Made by a program: the position numbers and the translations under genes | NCBI RefSeq assembly: GCF_016595525.1 | Contig: NZ_JAENII010000004.1 | Span: forward strand, 310,001-374,000 | DNA: 64,000 bases | Origin: Haloferula rosea | GTDB taxonomy: Bacteria; Verrucomicrobiota; Verrucomicrobiia; Verrucomicrobiales; Akkermansiaceae | Direction: 5' to 3' | Shown: positions 8,591 to 17,835 of the stretch, one piece after another | Position numbering within the stretch: the first letter of the stretch is position 1 | Layout: each line of letters begins with the position of its first letter | The notes under the pieces: model-generated | Databases searched by the model: none | Seen by the model: only the letters and a program-made list of their open reading frames with translations | Told to the model about the DNA's origin: nothing

Positions 8591-9643
8591 ATGGCCAAGC
8601 CGCGGTGGATTGCTCCTTGGAAGGATTCGCAAGTGAAACCTGCGATCTACCACCTGATCTCACGTGTGGTGGATCGCCGGATGGCTTTCGGGCCAGAGGA
8701 GAAGGAAAAATTCGGCATGTTCATGCGCATGATCGAGAAGTTCACCGGATGTCGGGTGCTCTCCTACTGCTTGATGTCCAATCACTTCCACCTTCTGCTG
8801 GAGGTCCCACCAATGCCGAACGGCGGGCTTCCGGACGAGATGTTTCTTGGCCGACTGGGTGTGCTCTATTCAAAAGCCCGGGTGGAAGCTGTCGGCGAGT
8901 CGTTGCGCACTGCGCGGGAGGCTGGGGACGATGCGGAGGCGGATCGAATTGTCGGTCAGTATTCCTATCGAATGCACGACCTGAGCGAGTTCATGAAGGC
9001 GCTGCTCCAGCGCTTCAGCCATTGGTTCAATCGAACTCACGGGCGGACTGGGCGGCTGTGGGAACAACGGTTCAAGAGTGTGCTGGTCGAGGACGGGGTG
9101 GCGGCGCGGACGATGGCGGCCTACATCGACCTCAACCCGGTGCGTGCCGGGCTCTGCAAAGACCCGGCGGACTACCGTTGGAGTAGCTATGCGGAGGCGG
9201 TCGCAGGAGGTCAGTTGGCTCGTGCGGGCTTGGTGCGCGCCCTGCGCGGGCACGAAGGCCATGCGGGAACGGCCAGAGCGTGGGCGCAGGGAGGCCTGGC
9301 CAAGGAGTATCGGGCGATCTTGTTAGGTCAGGGGGTCGAGGTGAAGGTGGATGGAAGGGTGAAGCGCCAGGGAATGAACCGTGACGTGGCGGAAAGGGAA
9401 TTGGCGGCGATGGAATCGAGAAGGTGTGATGTTTCGATCTCGAAGCTCATCCGCCACCGGGTGAGGTACTTCTCCGATGGTGCAGTGATCGGCGGGCGTG
9501 GGTTTGTGGATGAGGTATTTCGCGAATGCCGGGACCGTTTCGGCGCCAATCGGAAGAGCGGCGCTCGCAAGCCGAGAGGAGCGCTGGCCGCGCTCTCGGG
9601 AGAAGTCTGGACTGCTCGTGACCTGCGCGTCGGCGTGGGGTAG
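8591..9643 (+). CDS. REP-associated tyrosine transposase (RAYT, Y1/HUH family)
   Basis: This 350-residue protein has the HUH nuclease motif NHFHLLLEV (His65, His67) preceded by GCRVLSYCLMS. The downstream family blocks are WFNRTHGRTGRLWEQRFKS and AAYIDLNPVRAGL, the latter containing a likely nucleophilic tyrosine. RAYTs are domesticated IS200/IS605-type single-strand transposases that nick and move REP palindromes. The last about 110 residues (from about 240) are an extra basic helical domain with SISKLIRHRVRYFSDG, probably DNA binding. No terminal inverted repeats or target duplication are visible, which fits a single-copy resident gene. Palindromic repeats at 35.9-38.0 kb are candidate substrates. 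Confidence 0.9.
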   Translation: MAKPRWIAPWKDSQVKPAIYHLISRVVDRRMAFGPEEKEKFGMFMRMIEKFTGCRVLSYCLMSNHFHLLLEVPPMPNGGLPDEMFLGRLGVLYSKARVEAVGESLRTAREAGDDAEADRIVGQYSYRMHDLSEFMKALLQRFSHWFNRTHGRTGRLWEQRFKSVLVEDGVAARTMAAYIDLNPVRAGLCKDPADYRWSSYAEAVAGGQLARAGLVRALRGHEGHAGTARAWAQGGLAKEYRAILLGQGVEVKVDGRVKRQGMNRDVAERELAAMESRRCDVSISKLIRHRVRYFSDGAVIGGRGFVDEVFRECRDRFGANRKSGARKPRGALAALSGEVWTARDLRVGVG

Positions 9644-9665
9644 ATGGACCGCCCCAGGACCGGGT

Positions 9666-10676
9666 CTATCGGGTCAGCACGATCCGGTACCGGGCTTTGC
9701 CGGAGCGCAGATGTTCGAGGGCATCATTCACATCGGCCATGGCAAAGGTCTCGATCTGCGGTGCGATCTCGTGCCGACCGCAGAAGTCGAGCATTTCCCT
9801 TACGGTTGCAGGGCTGCCCAGCGGTGAGCCTGACACGGACTTGCGTCCCATGATCAGCGGGAAGACGGGCACGGGCACAGGTTCGAGGACTGCTCCGACG
9901 AAGTGAAGTCTGCCATCCGGCGCGAGAGCGGAAATGTAGCCGTCCCAGTCGAGCGGGACATTCACGGTGACGAGGATGAAGTCCAGCGTGCCAGCGATCT
10001 TCTCCATGGCCGAGGAGTCGCGGGAATTCACTACTTCGTGAGCTCCCAACTTTTTTGCTTCCTCGGTTTTGGATTCGGAGGACGAGAAGGCGGTCACATG
10101 GCAACCCCACTTGTTCAGAAATTGCAGCGCCAGGTGTCCGAGGCCACCGATGCCGACGACTCCGACCCGATCCGTCGGTTTGATCCCAAAATGGGCAATC
10201 GGCCCGAAGACCGTGATGCCGCCGCAGAAGAGCGGACCAGAACTCACTGCCTCGAGTGAGGAGGGCAGGGGAATGGCCCAGCTCCAGTGCGCCCGCACGC
10301 GGTCGGCGAAGCCACCGTGGCGTCCGACGATGGTCCCTTCTGCATCGGCGCAGAGGTTGTGGCGGCCGCTCATGCATGGCTGACAGGACATGCACGATTC
10401 CGAGAACCACCCGAGGCCGACCCGGTCACCGACTCTCACGCCTTTCACCTGATCACCGGCGGCTTCCACGATCCCGATCGCTTCGTGACCCGGAACGAGG
10501 GGGAACTGGGCATTGCCCCAGTCGTTATCGATCATCGACAGGTCCGAATGGCAAATGCCGCAGGATTCCACGCGGATCTCAACCTGCTCGGGTCCGAGCG
10601 GTCCGGGGTCAAACTCAAACGACTCCAACGGCTTTCCCTGCTCGAGGGCTGCGAATGCGTGAAATGTATCGGCCAT
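9666..10676 (-). CDS. Zinc-dependent alcohol dehydrogenase (MDR superfamily)
   Basis: This 336-residue medium-chain dehydrogenase oxidises alcohols or reduces aldehydes with NAD(P). The catalytic zinc ligands are Cys39 (CGICHSD), His64 with Glu65 (GHEAIG) and Cys151. The structural zinc ligands are Cys95, Cys98, Cys101 and Cys109. The Rossmann motif is [10 protein letters not shown]. Its overall pattern is closest to the cinnamyl-alcohol/YahK type. The ATG at 10674-10676 is preferred over an upstream TTG. The gene ends 22 bp from the convergent transposase stop. Confidence 0.9.
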   Translation of the reverse strand: MADTFHAFAALEQGKPLESFEFDPGPLGPEQVEIRVESCGICHSDLSMIDNDWGNAQFPLVPGHEAIGIVEAAGDQVKGVRVGDRVGLGWFSESCMSCQPCMSGRHNLCADAEGTIVGRHGGFADRVRAHWSWAIPLPSSLEAVSSGPLFCGGITVFGPIAHFGIKPTDRVGVVGIGGLGHLALQFLNKWGCHVTAFSSSESKTEEAKKLGAHEVVNSRDSSAMEKIAGTLDFILVTVNVPLDWDGYISALAPDGRLHFVGAVLEPVPVPVFPLIMGRKSVSGSPLGSPATVREMLDFCGRHEIAPQIETFAMADVNDALEHLRSGKARYRIVLTR

Positions 10677-10909
10677 CCGGGTTGCTAGCTCAGGTTGTCG
10701 GAAATGCAAGGTGCCGAATGCGTGCTCACCGGCAGTCCGGTCGGGTTGGATTCAGGTGAAAGCGAGCATTCTGCAACGTCCGAGCATGCAAGAATCCGCG
10801 GTTCAAGCTCGGCGAACGGCTGGAAGCCGCATTCCAACGTCCGGCATGCGACGAGCTATTTTGGGAAGGGGTGCTGGAGCAAGTCCGGCATCACCAAACA
10901 CGACAAACC

Positions 10910-11416
10910 ATGAGCGAAACCGATAATCTTACTGACCAAGACGCCATTCACAAGATCCGTAGCCTCGTGAACGATGCCTCGACCTGCATGTTCGCGACCC
11001 AGCTCGGCCAGGTGCCCTTCCACGTTTGCCCCATGCAGGCGCAGCAGACCGATCGGGATGGACGCATCTGGTTTTTCAGCGCGGCGGACTCGGCACACAA
11101 CCAACACATCGTGACGGATCCGCGGGTGAACCTGATTTTTTCGAATCCGTCCGCTTTTGAATTCCTGACCTTGTATGGCAAGGCGACGATCACTTGTGAT
11201 CCGAAGAAGGTCGATGAACTCTGGAACCAACTGGTCAGCAATTGGTTTCCCGGCGGCAAGGAGGATCCGAACCTGAGCCTGATCTGCGTGGAGCCCGAAA
11301 ATGCCCACTACTGGGACACCAAGCACAACAAGTTCCTTACCATGGCAAAGCTCATCGGAGCCGCGGTGTCGGGGAACGAGCCGACGGTTGGCGTCGAGGG
11401 CGACCTCAAGGTCTGA
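10910..11416 (+). CDS. Pyridoxamine 5'-phosphate oxidase-like (general stress protein 26 type) flavin-binding protein
   Basis: This 168-residue split-barrel protein has the GSP26 pattern: N-terminal helix IHKIRSLVNDASTCMFAT, then DGRIWFFSAADSAH and NLIFSNPSAFEFLTLYGKAT, with HYWDTKHNKF near the C-terminus. Members bind FMN, F420 or haem and have uncertain physiological roles in stress. The ATG at 10910 matches the family start, whereas a reading from 10871 adds unrelated residues. A bidirectional terminator follows. Confidence 0.83.
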   Translation: MSETDNLTDQDAIHKIRSLVNDASTCMFATQLGQVPFHVCPMQAQQTDRDGRIWFFSAADSAHNQHIVTDPRVNLIFSNPSAFEFLTLYGKATITCDPKKVDELWNQLVSNWFPGGKEDPNLSLICVEPENAHYWDTKHNKFLTMAKLIGAAVSGNEPTVGVEGDLKV

Positions 11417-11456
11417 GGCAGGCCGATTTTCCAAAGACCACTCAACGCCCAACGAA

Positions 11457-11487
11457 AATGGCGGAGCCGCTCACCGGCTCCGCCATT
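11457..11487. terminator. Bidirectional intrinsic terminator
   Basis: A perfect 13-bp inverted repeat (11457-11469 and 11475-11487) encloses a 5-nt loop, with an A-run before and T-rich sequence after. It lies between the stop codons of the convergent genes at 11416 and 11519, so it can end both transcripts. Confidence 0.85.
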
Positions 11488-11518
11488 CGTTTGATGGGTT
11501 CTAGCGACCGGGGTGCTC

Positions 11519-12328
11519 CTACTTGAGTTTGATGGTGATTTCTTCCTTGCTCTCCACCTTCACGCCATCAATGCCTTTCAGGGCTTCCTGCATGTCAGCC
11601 GCATTGCCGGGCTTGGCGGAGTTGAGCTTTTTGAAGTTCTCGGGGTTTTCGAGGAGCTTGCCCATGTGCATCTCCATCATGGTCACCGTGTTGCCTTCTA
11701 CGTTGGTGGCGTTGGTCTCCTCGATGCCGCCGGGGATCTCGATCTTGAACGACATCTTCATGTCGCCCATCATCTGCTTGGCCATGGCCAGGCTGGCTTC
11801 GTCCATCTCCTCTTCGGCGGCGTCCTCCTCGCCTCCCTCTTCATCCGCGATGGCTTCGGCGGCTTCCTTGTTCTTCACTGTCAGCACACCATCCTTGAGT
11901 GAGAACTCGATGGGCTCGGACTTTTCGACTTCCTCCCCGGCTTGCTCGGCTGCGTCTTCTCCCATTTCGCTGATGGAGTCGCCGTAGGAATACTTGAGTT
12001 GGTTGATGTCCTTGAATGAGTAGATGGCCTTGCCGCCCTTGCGACCGTTGGCGTCGATGGCTTCCACTTTGTCGAGGGTCACCCCTTCGCCCATGAGGGC
12101 GGCCTTCTTCTTGGCCTCTTCTTCATCGACGAGGTCATCCATGGGGTTCCCTGCGGCTTCTCCGCCGAAGGCGCCCATCATGCCGAGGGCGGCACCGCCC
12201 ATGGTTGTTTCTTCGGTGATCGTGCCGCTGCCATCCTTGTTCACGGTCAGAACGACGTGGTGCTCGATGCAGCTGGTCACGACGAGCGCGATCACTGCCG
12301 CGAGAATCATGCGTATTTTGTTCATCAT
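11519..12328 (-). CDS. Hypothetical lipoprotein, acidic, LppM-like
   Basis: This 269-residue protein starts at the ATG pair 12323-12328. The signal sequence ends in a lipobox (VVTS-Cys20), so it should be a lipoprotein. The mature part opens with VVLTVNKDGSGTITEET, a pattern shared by LppM-type bacterial lipoproteins. It also has an acidic, low-complexity block (EEGGEEDAAEEEMDEA) and a Met-rich stretch. A longer reading from 12532 has no support. It lies divergent to the ABC exporter genes; function unknown. Confidence 0.75.
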   Translation of the reverse strand: MMNKIRMILAAVIALVVTSCIEHHVVLTVNKDGSGTITEETTMGGAALGMMGAFGGEAAGNPMDDLVDEEEAKKKAALMGEGVTLDKVEAIDANGRKGGKAIYSFKDINQLKYSYGDSISEMGEDAAEQAGEEVEKSEPIEFSLKDGVLTVKNKEAAEAIADEEGGEEDAAEEEMDEASLAMAKQMMGDMKMSFKIEIPGGIEETNATNVEGNTVTMMEMHMGKLLENPENFKKLNSAKPGNAADMQEALKGIDGVKVESKEEITIKLK

Positions 12329-12546
12329 GAAGCTGAGATTCGCAGTCTTGCCGGACGAAGACAATCCGAAGTTTGTCACGAAACGGATTCCCCGTTGGGG
12401 AGGCGCGTGGTGCGTGGGCCGTCCAGTCAGCTCTGGATTGGCGGGTGTTTCGCGGATCGATTGGGGAAATCCACTGCGATTCTGCTCTGCTTTGGAAGCT
12501 TGTTGCCAGTGCTCGGGATCGGCTTCTATCATCCTGCCGAGCCATC

Positions 12547-13398
12547 ATGGATCCTGCCGTTGATATCGAGAATCTCGTCAAAGTCTTCCGTCCTCAGTTC
12601 GGGGGGCGGCCGCTGCGTGCCGTGGACCGGGTATCGATCACCATCCAGCCCGGCGAGGTGTATGGGCTGATCGGGCCGAATGGTTCGGGGAAATCCACGA
12701 CGATGAAGGCGCTGCTCGGGCTGGTGGCCCCCAGCTCGGGGACCTGCCGGATCTTCGGGGCCGACTCGCTGGAAGTGGATTCGCGCGAGCAGGTCGGATT
12801 TCTCCCGGAGAACCCGTATTTCTACAAACACCTGAGTGGTGCGGAGACCCTGCGCTTCTACGGGAAACTGTGCGGCCTGCGCGGTCGATCGCTCGAAAGC
12901 AGGGTGGATGAGCTACTGGATCTGGTGGATCTGGAGAGCGCCCGGGACCGACGCCTCGGGGGCTACTCGAAGGGGATGCTGCAGCGGATCGGTCTGGCCC
13001 AAGCGCTGGTGCAGGAACCCCGGTTGGTGATTCTCGATGAGCCGACGGCGGGGGTCGACCCGATTGGTTCGCGTCAGATTCGCGACCTGATTTTTGCGCT
13101 GAAAAAACGGGGCATCACGGTGTTCCTCTGTTCCCACCTGCTCGAGCAGGTTCAGGAAGTCTGTGACCGGGTGGGCATCATTTTCCGCGGGCGCATGATC
13201 CGTGAAGGCCAGCTTGATGAGTTGCTGGCGATCGAGGACCAGACCGAGCTGATCCTGAAGGATGCCTCGCCGGAGTTGCTGGAAAAGATCAACCGCCTCG
13301 TCGCCGAGAGCGGCGGTGGGGAGATGATCCGGTCCGGGCGCCCCCGCACGACTCTGGAGCGACTCTTTCTCCGCGAAACCACTGACCGCAAGAACTGA
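12547..13398 (+). CDS. ABC exporter ATP-binding protein
   Basis: This 283-residue subunit is of the NatA/CcmA/gliding-motility type. Walker A is GPNGSGKST (43-51), the signature is GGYSKGMLQRIG and Walker B is LVILDEPTAGVD, with SHLLEQV downstream. The tail of about 60 residues is typical for partners of ABC-2 permeases. The start ATG at 12547 gives the expected DIENLVKVF opening. The stop overlaps the permease start by one base (TGATG), so the two are translationally coupled. Confidence 0.92.
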   Translation: MDPAVDIENLVKVFRPQFGGRPLRAVDRVSITIQPGEVYGLIGPNGSGKSTTMKALLGLVAPSSGTCRIFGADSLEVDSREQVGFLPENPYFYKHLSGAETLRFYGKLCGLRGRSLESRVDELLDLVDLESARDRRLGGYSKGMLQRIGLAQALVQEPRLVILDEPTAGVDPIGSRQIRDLIFALKKRGITVFLCSHLLEQVQEVCDRVGIIFRGRMIREGQLDELLAIEDQTELILKDASPELLEKINRLVAESGGGEMIRSGRPRTTLERLFLRETTDRKN

Positions 13399-14300
13399 TG
13401 GGCTCACCGAACCGACCTCTGAACCCGCGTCGCATCGCGGTGCTTGCTGTAAACACCTTCACCCAGCTGGTGCGGATGAAGGTCTTCTATTTCCTCGGCA
13501 TCTTTTTCGTCATCGCCATCGCTGCGAACTTCCTCGATCTGCCGACCCATTCAGCGCCGGAGTCGGCAGGGATCGGGGTGCTCTACGCGATCAAGAACAC
13601 CTGCATCGGGCTGATGTCGATGTTCTCGCTGGTGCTGGCCATCGTGGCGACCGGCCTGCTCCTGCCAAAGGATGCGGAGGACCGGACGCTCTACACGATC
13701 CTCGCCAAACCCGTGCCGCGGCTCGACTACCTGCTCGGCAAGCTCCTCGGGATCACGGCGCTCATTCTGGTCTCCCTGCTGGTGATGGATCTGCTGATGA
13801 CGGCGATCCTGACGGTGCGGACGAACCAGGTCGTGGAAAGCCAGCAGCAGATGGGAGAGGCCATGGGCTACTCCACGGAGATGATGGCCCAGGTGGAGCA
13901 GGAAACGCGTGCCTTGGGGCCGTCCTGGAACCTCCAGGGTGCGGTAGCCGTGGTTTTCATGCGTTCGGTGGTGATGGCTTCGGTGGCCTTGCTCCTTTCC
14001 ACCTTTTCGACCAGCACATTGTTTACGGCCATCGTGGGTTTCCTGGTGCTCTTCGTCGGGTTCTTCCAAGCCGACGCGCGTGAGTTCTACTTCAGCGGCA
14101 CGGGAATGCTCGGCCGTTTGGGCTCCGCGGTGATGTCGATCGTGCTGCCGGACCTGCAGATCTACAACGTCATCGATGCCGTCATCGAAGGGAAGCTGCT
14201 GACGGCGGCCTCATTGTTGAAGGTCGCCGCGGTGACCCTGTTCTACTTCGTGCTCTACACCTTCGCGTCCTGGCTGATTTTTTCGCGGAAGGAATTCTGA
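13398..14300 (+). CDS. ABC-2 type transporter permease
   Basis: This 300-residue membrane protein has about six hydrophobic helices, the first two around residues 26-42 and 65-90. The signature DAEDRTLYTILAKPVPRLDYLLGKLLG matches ABC-2 permeases. A large loop (about 135-180, VESQQQMGEAMGY...) is extracytoplasmic. It pairs with the ATPase immediately upstream and with the TPR protein 16 bp downstream. Substrate unknown; this three-gene arrangement recurs in the phylum as far as I know. Confidence 0.88.
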   Translation: MGSPNRPLNPRRIAVLAVNTFTQLVRMKVFYFLGIFFVIAIAANFLDLPTHSAPESAGIGVLYAIKNTCIGLMSMFSLVLAIVATGLLLPKDAEDRTLYTILAKPVPRLDYLLGKLLGITALILVSLLVMDLLMTAILTVRTNQVVESQQQMGEAMGYSTEMMAQVEQETRALGPSWNLQGAVAVVFMRSVVMASVALLLSTFSTSTLFTAIVGFLVLFVGFFQADAREFYFSGTGMLGRLGSAVMSIVLPDLQIYNVIDAVIEGKLLTAASLLKVAAVTLFYFVLYTFASWLIFSRKEF

Positions 14301-14316
14301 CCCTCATCGTCGCGCC

Positions 14317-15237
14317 ATGTTTTCGAATCTTCGTCGCACCCTTCTTGCCGCCGGCCTGTTGCTGGTCGCGGGCATCGTGCGCATGCCTGTGGAGCAGGCG
14401 TTGACCGAGGAGCTCCGGGCGCAGTCGCTCCTGCAGAAGCCGCTGAACCTCGAGACCCGGAAAAAGGTCGGGCAGGGTTTCTGGGCGGTATCGCTGGGTG
14501 GTCTCCGGACCTTGGTGGCGACCGTACTGAACCTCCGCGCCTACGGGTTTTTCGAAGGGCAGAAGTGGGAGAAGGTCGCCGACACCTACGACACCATCGT
14601 CCAGCTGGCCCCGAACTCGGCCTACTACTGGGATGCAGGCGCGTGGCACATGGCTTACAACGCCGCGTCCCACTACCAGATCGATGCATCCCTTCCCGAG
14701 ATCCGGGCCAAGGCCGAGTGGCGCAAGTGGGTGCTGCGCGGAACTGCTTTCCTCGAAGAAGGGACCCGCCAGAATCCGGAGAACGCCCTGCTCTGGCGGC
14801 AGCTCGGCTGGCTGTATTCGGATCCGAACAAGCTGGTCGACTATGAGAAGGCCGCCGAGGCCTACGGGAAAGCCGTGGAGATCGGTGGCACACTGCCTTA
14901 CGTGGCCCGGGCCTACGTCTATGCCCTGGCGCGGACCGAGGATGGCGTGGATGAGGCCCTGCCCTTGGTTCGACGACTTCAGAAAGAGCCCGGCGGGAAT
15001 GTGCCGACCTTGATGTCGCTCCGGTTTGCCTTGGAAATGCGCGAGCAACCCGATCGTGATGCTCACCTGCTTGCTTTGGATCTTTTCGGAGATTCGGAGC
15101 GGGCGTACGAGCTTTTGGGAAATTACTACTTAAGTAGCAGCGAAGGCTTCCCTATGAACGGGGTCGCAGCCGAGGTCCGTCGACTCGAACGCGAACTCAA
15201 GGTGCCCTCCGAGAGAAGCATCTTCAACCAGGAGTAG
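14317..15237 (+). CDS. Membrane-anchored TPR-like protein of the ABC exporter operon
   Basis: This 306-residue protein has an N-terminal signal-anchor (MFSNLRRTLLAAGLLLVAG). Helical repeats of tetratricopeptide type follow: WEKVADTYDTIVQLAPNSAY, NPENALLWRQLGWLYSD and DYEKAAEAYGKAVEIGG. It is likely a periplasmic adaptor for the ABC exporter encoded directly upstream; this role is inferred from position only. It ends with a charged helix. Confidence 0.8.
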   Translation: MFSNLRRTLLAAGLLLVAGIVRMPVEQALTEELRAQSLLQKPLNLETRKKVGQGFWAVSLGGLRTLVATVLNLRAYGFFEGQKWEKVADTYDTIVQLAPNSAYYWDAGAWHMAYNAASHYQIDASLPEIRAKAEWRKWVLRGTAFLEEGTRQNPENALLWRQLGWLYSDPNKLVDYEKAAEAYGKAVEIGGTLPYVARAYVYALARTEDGVDEALPLVRRLQKEPGGNVPTLMSLRFALEMREQPDRDAHLLALDLFGDSERAYELLGNYYLSSSEGFPMNGVAAEVRRLERELKVPSERSIFNQE

Positions 15238-15389
15238 CCCACGCCGTTCCCTGAAACCGAATTTCCCGACCCTCCGAAACACTCATGCAGCCTCCCAGCG
15301 GACCGCCTCCAGCTCCACCCGTGGTTTCACTCGACAGCCACGCTCCCGCTCCGTCAGCTTCTCCGTCTGAAGAGTCCGCTGCCGGTCCC

Positions 15390-16112
15390 ATGCGCATAGC
15401 CATTTTCGGAGACATCCACGCCAACCTTGAAGCCCTCGAAACCGTGCTGGCTGACGCCGCCGATCAAGGCTGCACCGACTACATCTGTCTCGGGGACGTG
15501 GTCGGCTACAATGCCGACCCAGCGGCCTGTCTGGAGCGGATCCGCGAGCTCGATTGCCCGACGGTGAAGGGAAACCACGATGAGGACGCCTCCGGGCAGC
15601 ACTCCTTGGAAACCATGAATCCCGTGGCGGCCGCGGCCTTGGAATGGACGCGCCTGCAGCTCTCCGAGGAGCAGAGGACGTGGCTCCGCCGACTGCGCAT
15701 GGTCCGCCAGATCGCAGACTTCACCGTGGTGCACAGCACGCTCGACCAGCCGTCGAACTGGAACTACGTGACCAACCGCTTCGACGCGATGTCGAACTTC
15801 TCCTACCAGTTCACCCAGCTCTGTTTCCACGGTCACACCCATGTGCCGCGCGTCTACATCAAGGGCAGCAAGGTGGAGGAAGTCGCCGCAGAATCCGTCG
15901 CCATCGAGGATGGCTCGAAGTACTTCGTCAATGTGGGCTCTGTCGGTCAACCACGTGACGGCGACTGGCGCGCCTCGTATGCCATTTACGATTTGGAGCA
16001 CAAACTGATCGTGTTCCGCCGTCTCGAGTACGACATCGCCACCACCCAGGCGAAGATCCGTGAGGCTGGCTTGCCCGAGATGCTCGCTGAGCGCATCGCC
16101 GAAGGGCGCTGA
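15390..16112 (+). CDS. Metallophosphoesterase (YfcE/DR1281-like)
   Basis: This 240-residue cytoplasmic phosphoesterase has the dinuclear-metal motifs in order: GDIHANLEAL, CLGDVVGYN, KGNHDEDASG, FHGHTHVP and NVGSVGQPRDGD. The substrate may be a cyclic nucleotide or phosphoprotein. I place the start at 15390 because MRIAIFGDIH is the family start; an ATG at 15285 would add 35 Pro/Ser/Ala-rich residues. It is followed closely by mutT. Confidence 0.87.
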   Translation: MRIAIFGDIHANLEALETVLADAADQGCTDYICLGDVVGYNADPAACLERIRELDCPTVKGNHDEDASGQHSLETMNPVAAAALEWTRLQLSEEQRTWLRRLRMVRQIADFTVVHSTLDQPSNWNYVTNRFDAMSNFSYQFTQLCFHGHTHVPRVYIKGSKVEEVAAESVAIEDGSKYFVNVGSVGQPRDGDWRASYAIYDLEHKLIVFRRLEYDIATTQAKIREAGLPEMLAERIAEGR

Positions 16113-16126
16113 ATCCGCGTTTCATC

Positions 16127-16519
16127 ATGATTCGCGTCGTTGCCGGTCTCATCGAGGACGACCAGGGTCGGCTGCTCGCCTGCCGTCGTCCGGAAGGCAA
16201 GCACCTGGCCGGCAAGTGGGAGTTCCCCGGCGGTAAGATCGAAGCGGCTGAATCCCCTGCGCGGGCCCTCGTGCGAGAATTGCAGGAAGAGCTGGGGGTG
16301 ACGGTCGATGTGGGCAAGGCGCTGACTCCCGTCGTTCACGACTACGGCCGGGGGCCGATTGAGCTCATCCCGCTGAGGTGTCGCATCGCGAGCGGAAGTC
16401 TGGACGCCAGAGAACACTCCGAACTCCGCTGGTGCACCGCGGAGGAGCTGACCCGGTTGGACCTCGCCGCCGCTGATTTGCCGATTCTTGCCGAGTGGAT
16501 GACTTCCGAGTCGGAATAG
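16127..16519 (+). CDS. mutT: 8-oxo-dGTP diphosphatase MutT-like NUDIX hydrolase
   Basis: This 130-residue NUDIX enzyme has a complete Nudix box from Gly35/Gly36 to Val58 (GGKIEAAES... RELQEELGV). The AGKWEFPGGK block identifies the MutT branch, which removes oxidised dGTP to avoid A-to-C transversions. The C-terminus has the typical LRWCTAEEL and LPADLP-like ending (ADLPILAEW). It lies 14 bp after the phosphoesterase gene, likely one transcript. Confidence 0.88.
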   Translation: MIRVVAGLIEDDQGRLLACRRPEGKHLAGKWEFPGGKIEAAESPARALVRELQEELGVTVDVGKALTPVVHDYGRGPIELIPLRCRIASGSLDAREHSELRWCTAEELTRLDLAAADLPILAEWMTSESE

Positions 16520-16588
16520 TTCCTCACCCGGTTCCGACAGGATCCGTCCGAAGCTCGGGGCCTGGGCCGACCCCGGACGGCGGTGCGC

Positions 16589-16921
16589 CTAGCTCGCCAG
16601 CCATCCGATGACCAGACCAAGCACGACCTGGCAGACGAGATAGGTGACCGTCACCAGGCCGGCCATCCCCCATCGGAGGTAGCAGAACTGATGGAGCGCC
16701 CACACCATCAGCCCCAGCACCACGACAAGGGCGATCAGGTCTCCGGCCAGAAGCGTGAGGCAGAAATTGGAAAGCCCCAGTCCCAGTGCAATCAGCGCCA
16801 CCTTCGGGAAGGAGTAGTCGGCCTCGTGCCGTGCGAGCACAAACATGATGAGGCAAAGCAAGGCGGCGGTGATGACGATTCCAAACATGATCAAGTCCCG
16901 GGCGGGTGACACGATCCGCAT
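16589..16921 (-). CDS. Small membrane protein of unknown function
   Basis: This 110-residue, very hydrophobic protein has three to four predicted membrane helices (about 12-30, 41-56, 58-76, 88-106). It has no recognised domain. ATG starts at 16921 and 16888 both give a valid first helix; the longer form is listed. It is transcribed opposite to its neighbours. Confidence 0.6.
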   Translation of the reverse strand: MRIVSPARDLIMFGIVITAALLCLIMFVLARHEADYSFPKVALIALGLGLSNFCLTLLAGDLIALVVVLGLMVWALHQFCYLRWGMAGLVTVTYLVCQVVLGLVIGWLAS

Positions 16922-17059
16922 CGATGCAGGATCTAACGGACCCGGGGTGGTGAGAGAATCATCCGGCGGTCAGGACGGCAAGCATGGAGGTCCGGTGGCT
17001 CGTGGTCGGTGCTGACTTGTGGCTCGCTTCGCACGCGGCTTCTTGTCAGAGTTCCGATC

Positions 17060-17770
17060 ATGAAATGGTCCTGCCTTCTGAGTCTAAGTGCCCTCTTCCT
17101 CATCCTGCCGGTGACCGCACAGGATGCTCCGACGACGGGCGAGAAAAGCGTCAAGCCGGGGATCAACCAGCGCTATCTCGATCCGGACCTCAAGGTGGAC
17201 GATTGGCTGAAACGCTTCGAGGTCGAGTCCCGTGAAGTATTCCACAACCGGAAGGACGTCCTGGAAATCTGCGAGATCCAGCCCGGCATGACGGTTGCCG
17301 ACATCGGGGCCGGCACCGGGCTCTACACGCGGCTTTTCTCCAAGGCGGTGGGTGAGAAGGGATGGGTGTATGCCGTGGACATCAATGCGCGCTTCCTCGA
17401 GCACATCCAGGCGCGGGCGGCGCAGGAGAAACAGCAGAACATCACGACCGTCCTCTGCCCCGAGGATTCGGTGACCCTGCCGACTGCATCCATCGACCTG
17501 GCATTCATCTGCGATGTCTATCATCACTTCGAGTACCCGAAGACCTCGCTTGCCTCCCTGCATCGGGCAATGAAACCCGGAGGGCGCATCATTCTCATCG
17601 ACTTCATCCGCATCGAGGGAGTGTCCAGTGAGTGGACGCTCGGCCATGTCCGGGCCGGCGAGGAAGTCTTTCGCAAGGAAATCGAAGACGCCGGGTTCAC
17701 CTTCGACGCTAAGCTCAAGGTTCCCGGATTCAAGGACAACTACTGTCTCCGCTTCATCAAGCCCGATTGA
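17060..17770 (+). CDS. Exported class I SAM-dependent methyltransferase
   Basis: This 236-residue protein has a signal peptide (MKWSCLLSLSALFLILPVTA) before a complete Rossmann methyltransferase fold. Motif I is VADIGAGTGLYTR (79-91), the acidic residue is in YAVDINARF, motif IV is LAFICDVYHHFEYP and motif VI is KPGGRIILIDF. A signal peptide on a SAM enzyme is odd because SAM is cytoplasmic. The same architecture is common in Planctomycetes/Verrucomicrobia, where the protein may act in the periplasm or may be mis-predicted. The ATG at 17060 is chosen over 17009 because it begins the signal peptide. Confidence 0.82.
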   Translation: MKWSCLLSLSALFLILPVTAQDAPTTGEKSVKPGINQRYLDPDLKVDDWLKRFEVESREVFHNRKDVLEICEIQPGMTVADIGAGTGLYTRLFSKAVGEKGWVYAVDINARFLEHIQARAAQEKQQNITTVLCPEDSVTLPTASIDLAFICDVYHHFEYPKTSLASLHRAMKPGGRIILIDFIRIEGVSSEWTLGHVRAGEEVFRKEIEDAGFTFDAKLKVPGFKDNYCLRFIKPD

Positions 17771-17835
17771 TTCATCGGTCACGACTCTTTTGTCTTTCCG
17801 AAAGACCCTCCGATCACCGGCCGTATCGGGAAGCG

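Noticed and set aside
8591-9643. Complete insertion sequence around the transposase
   Set aside because: No terminal inverted repeats or target duplication; the protein is a RAYT, normally not inside an IS.
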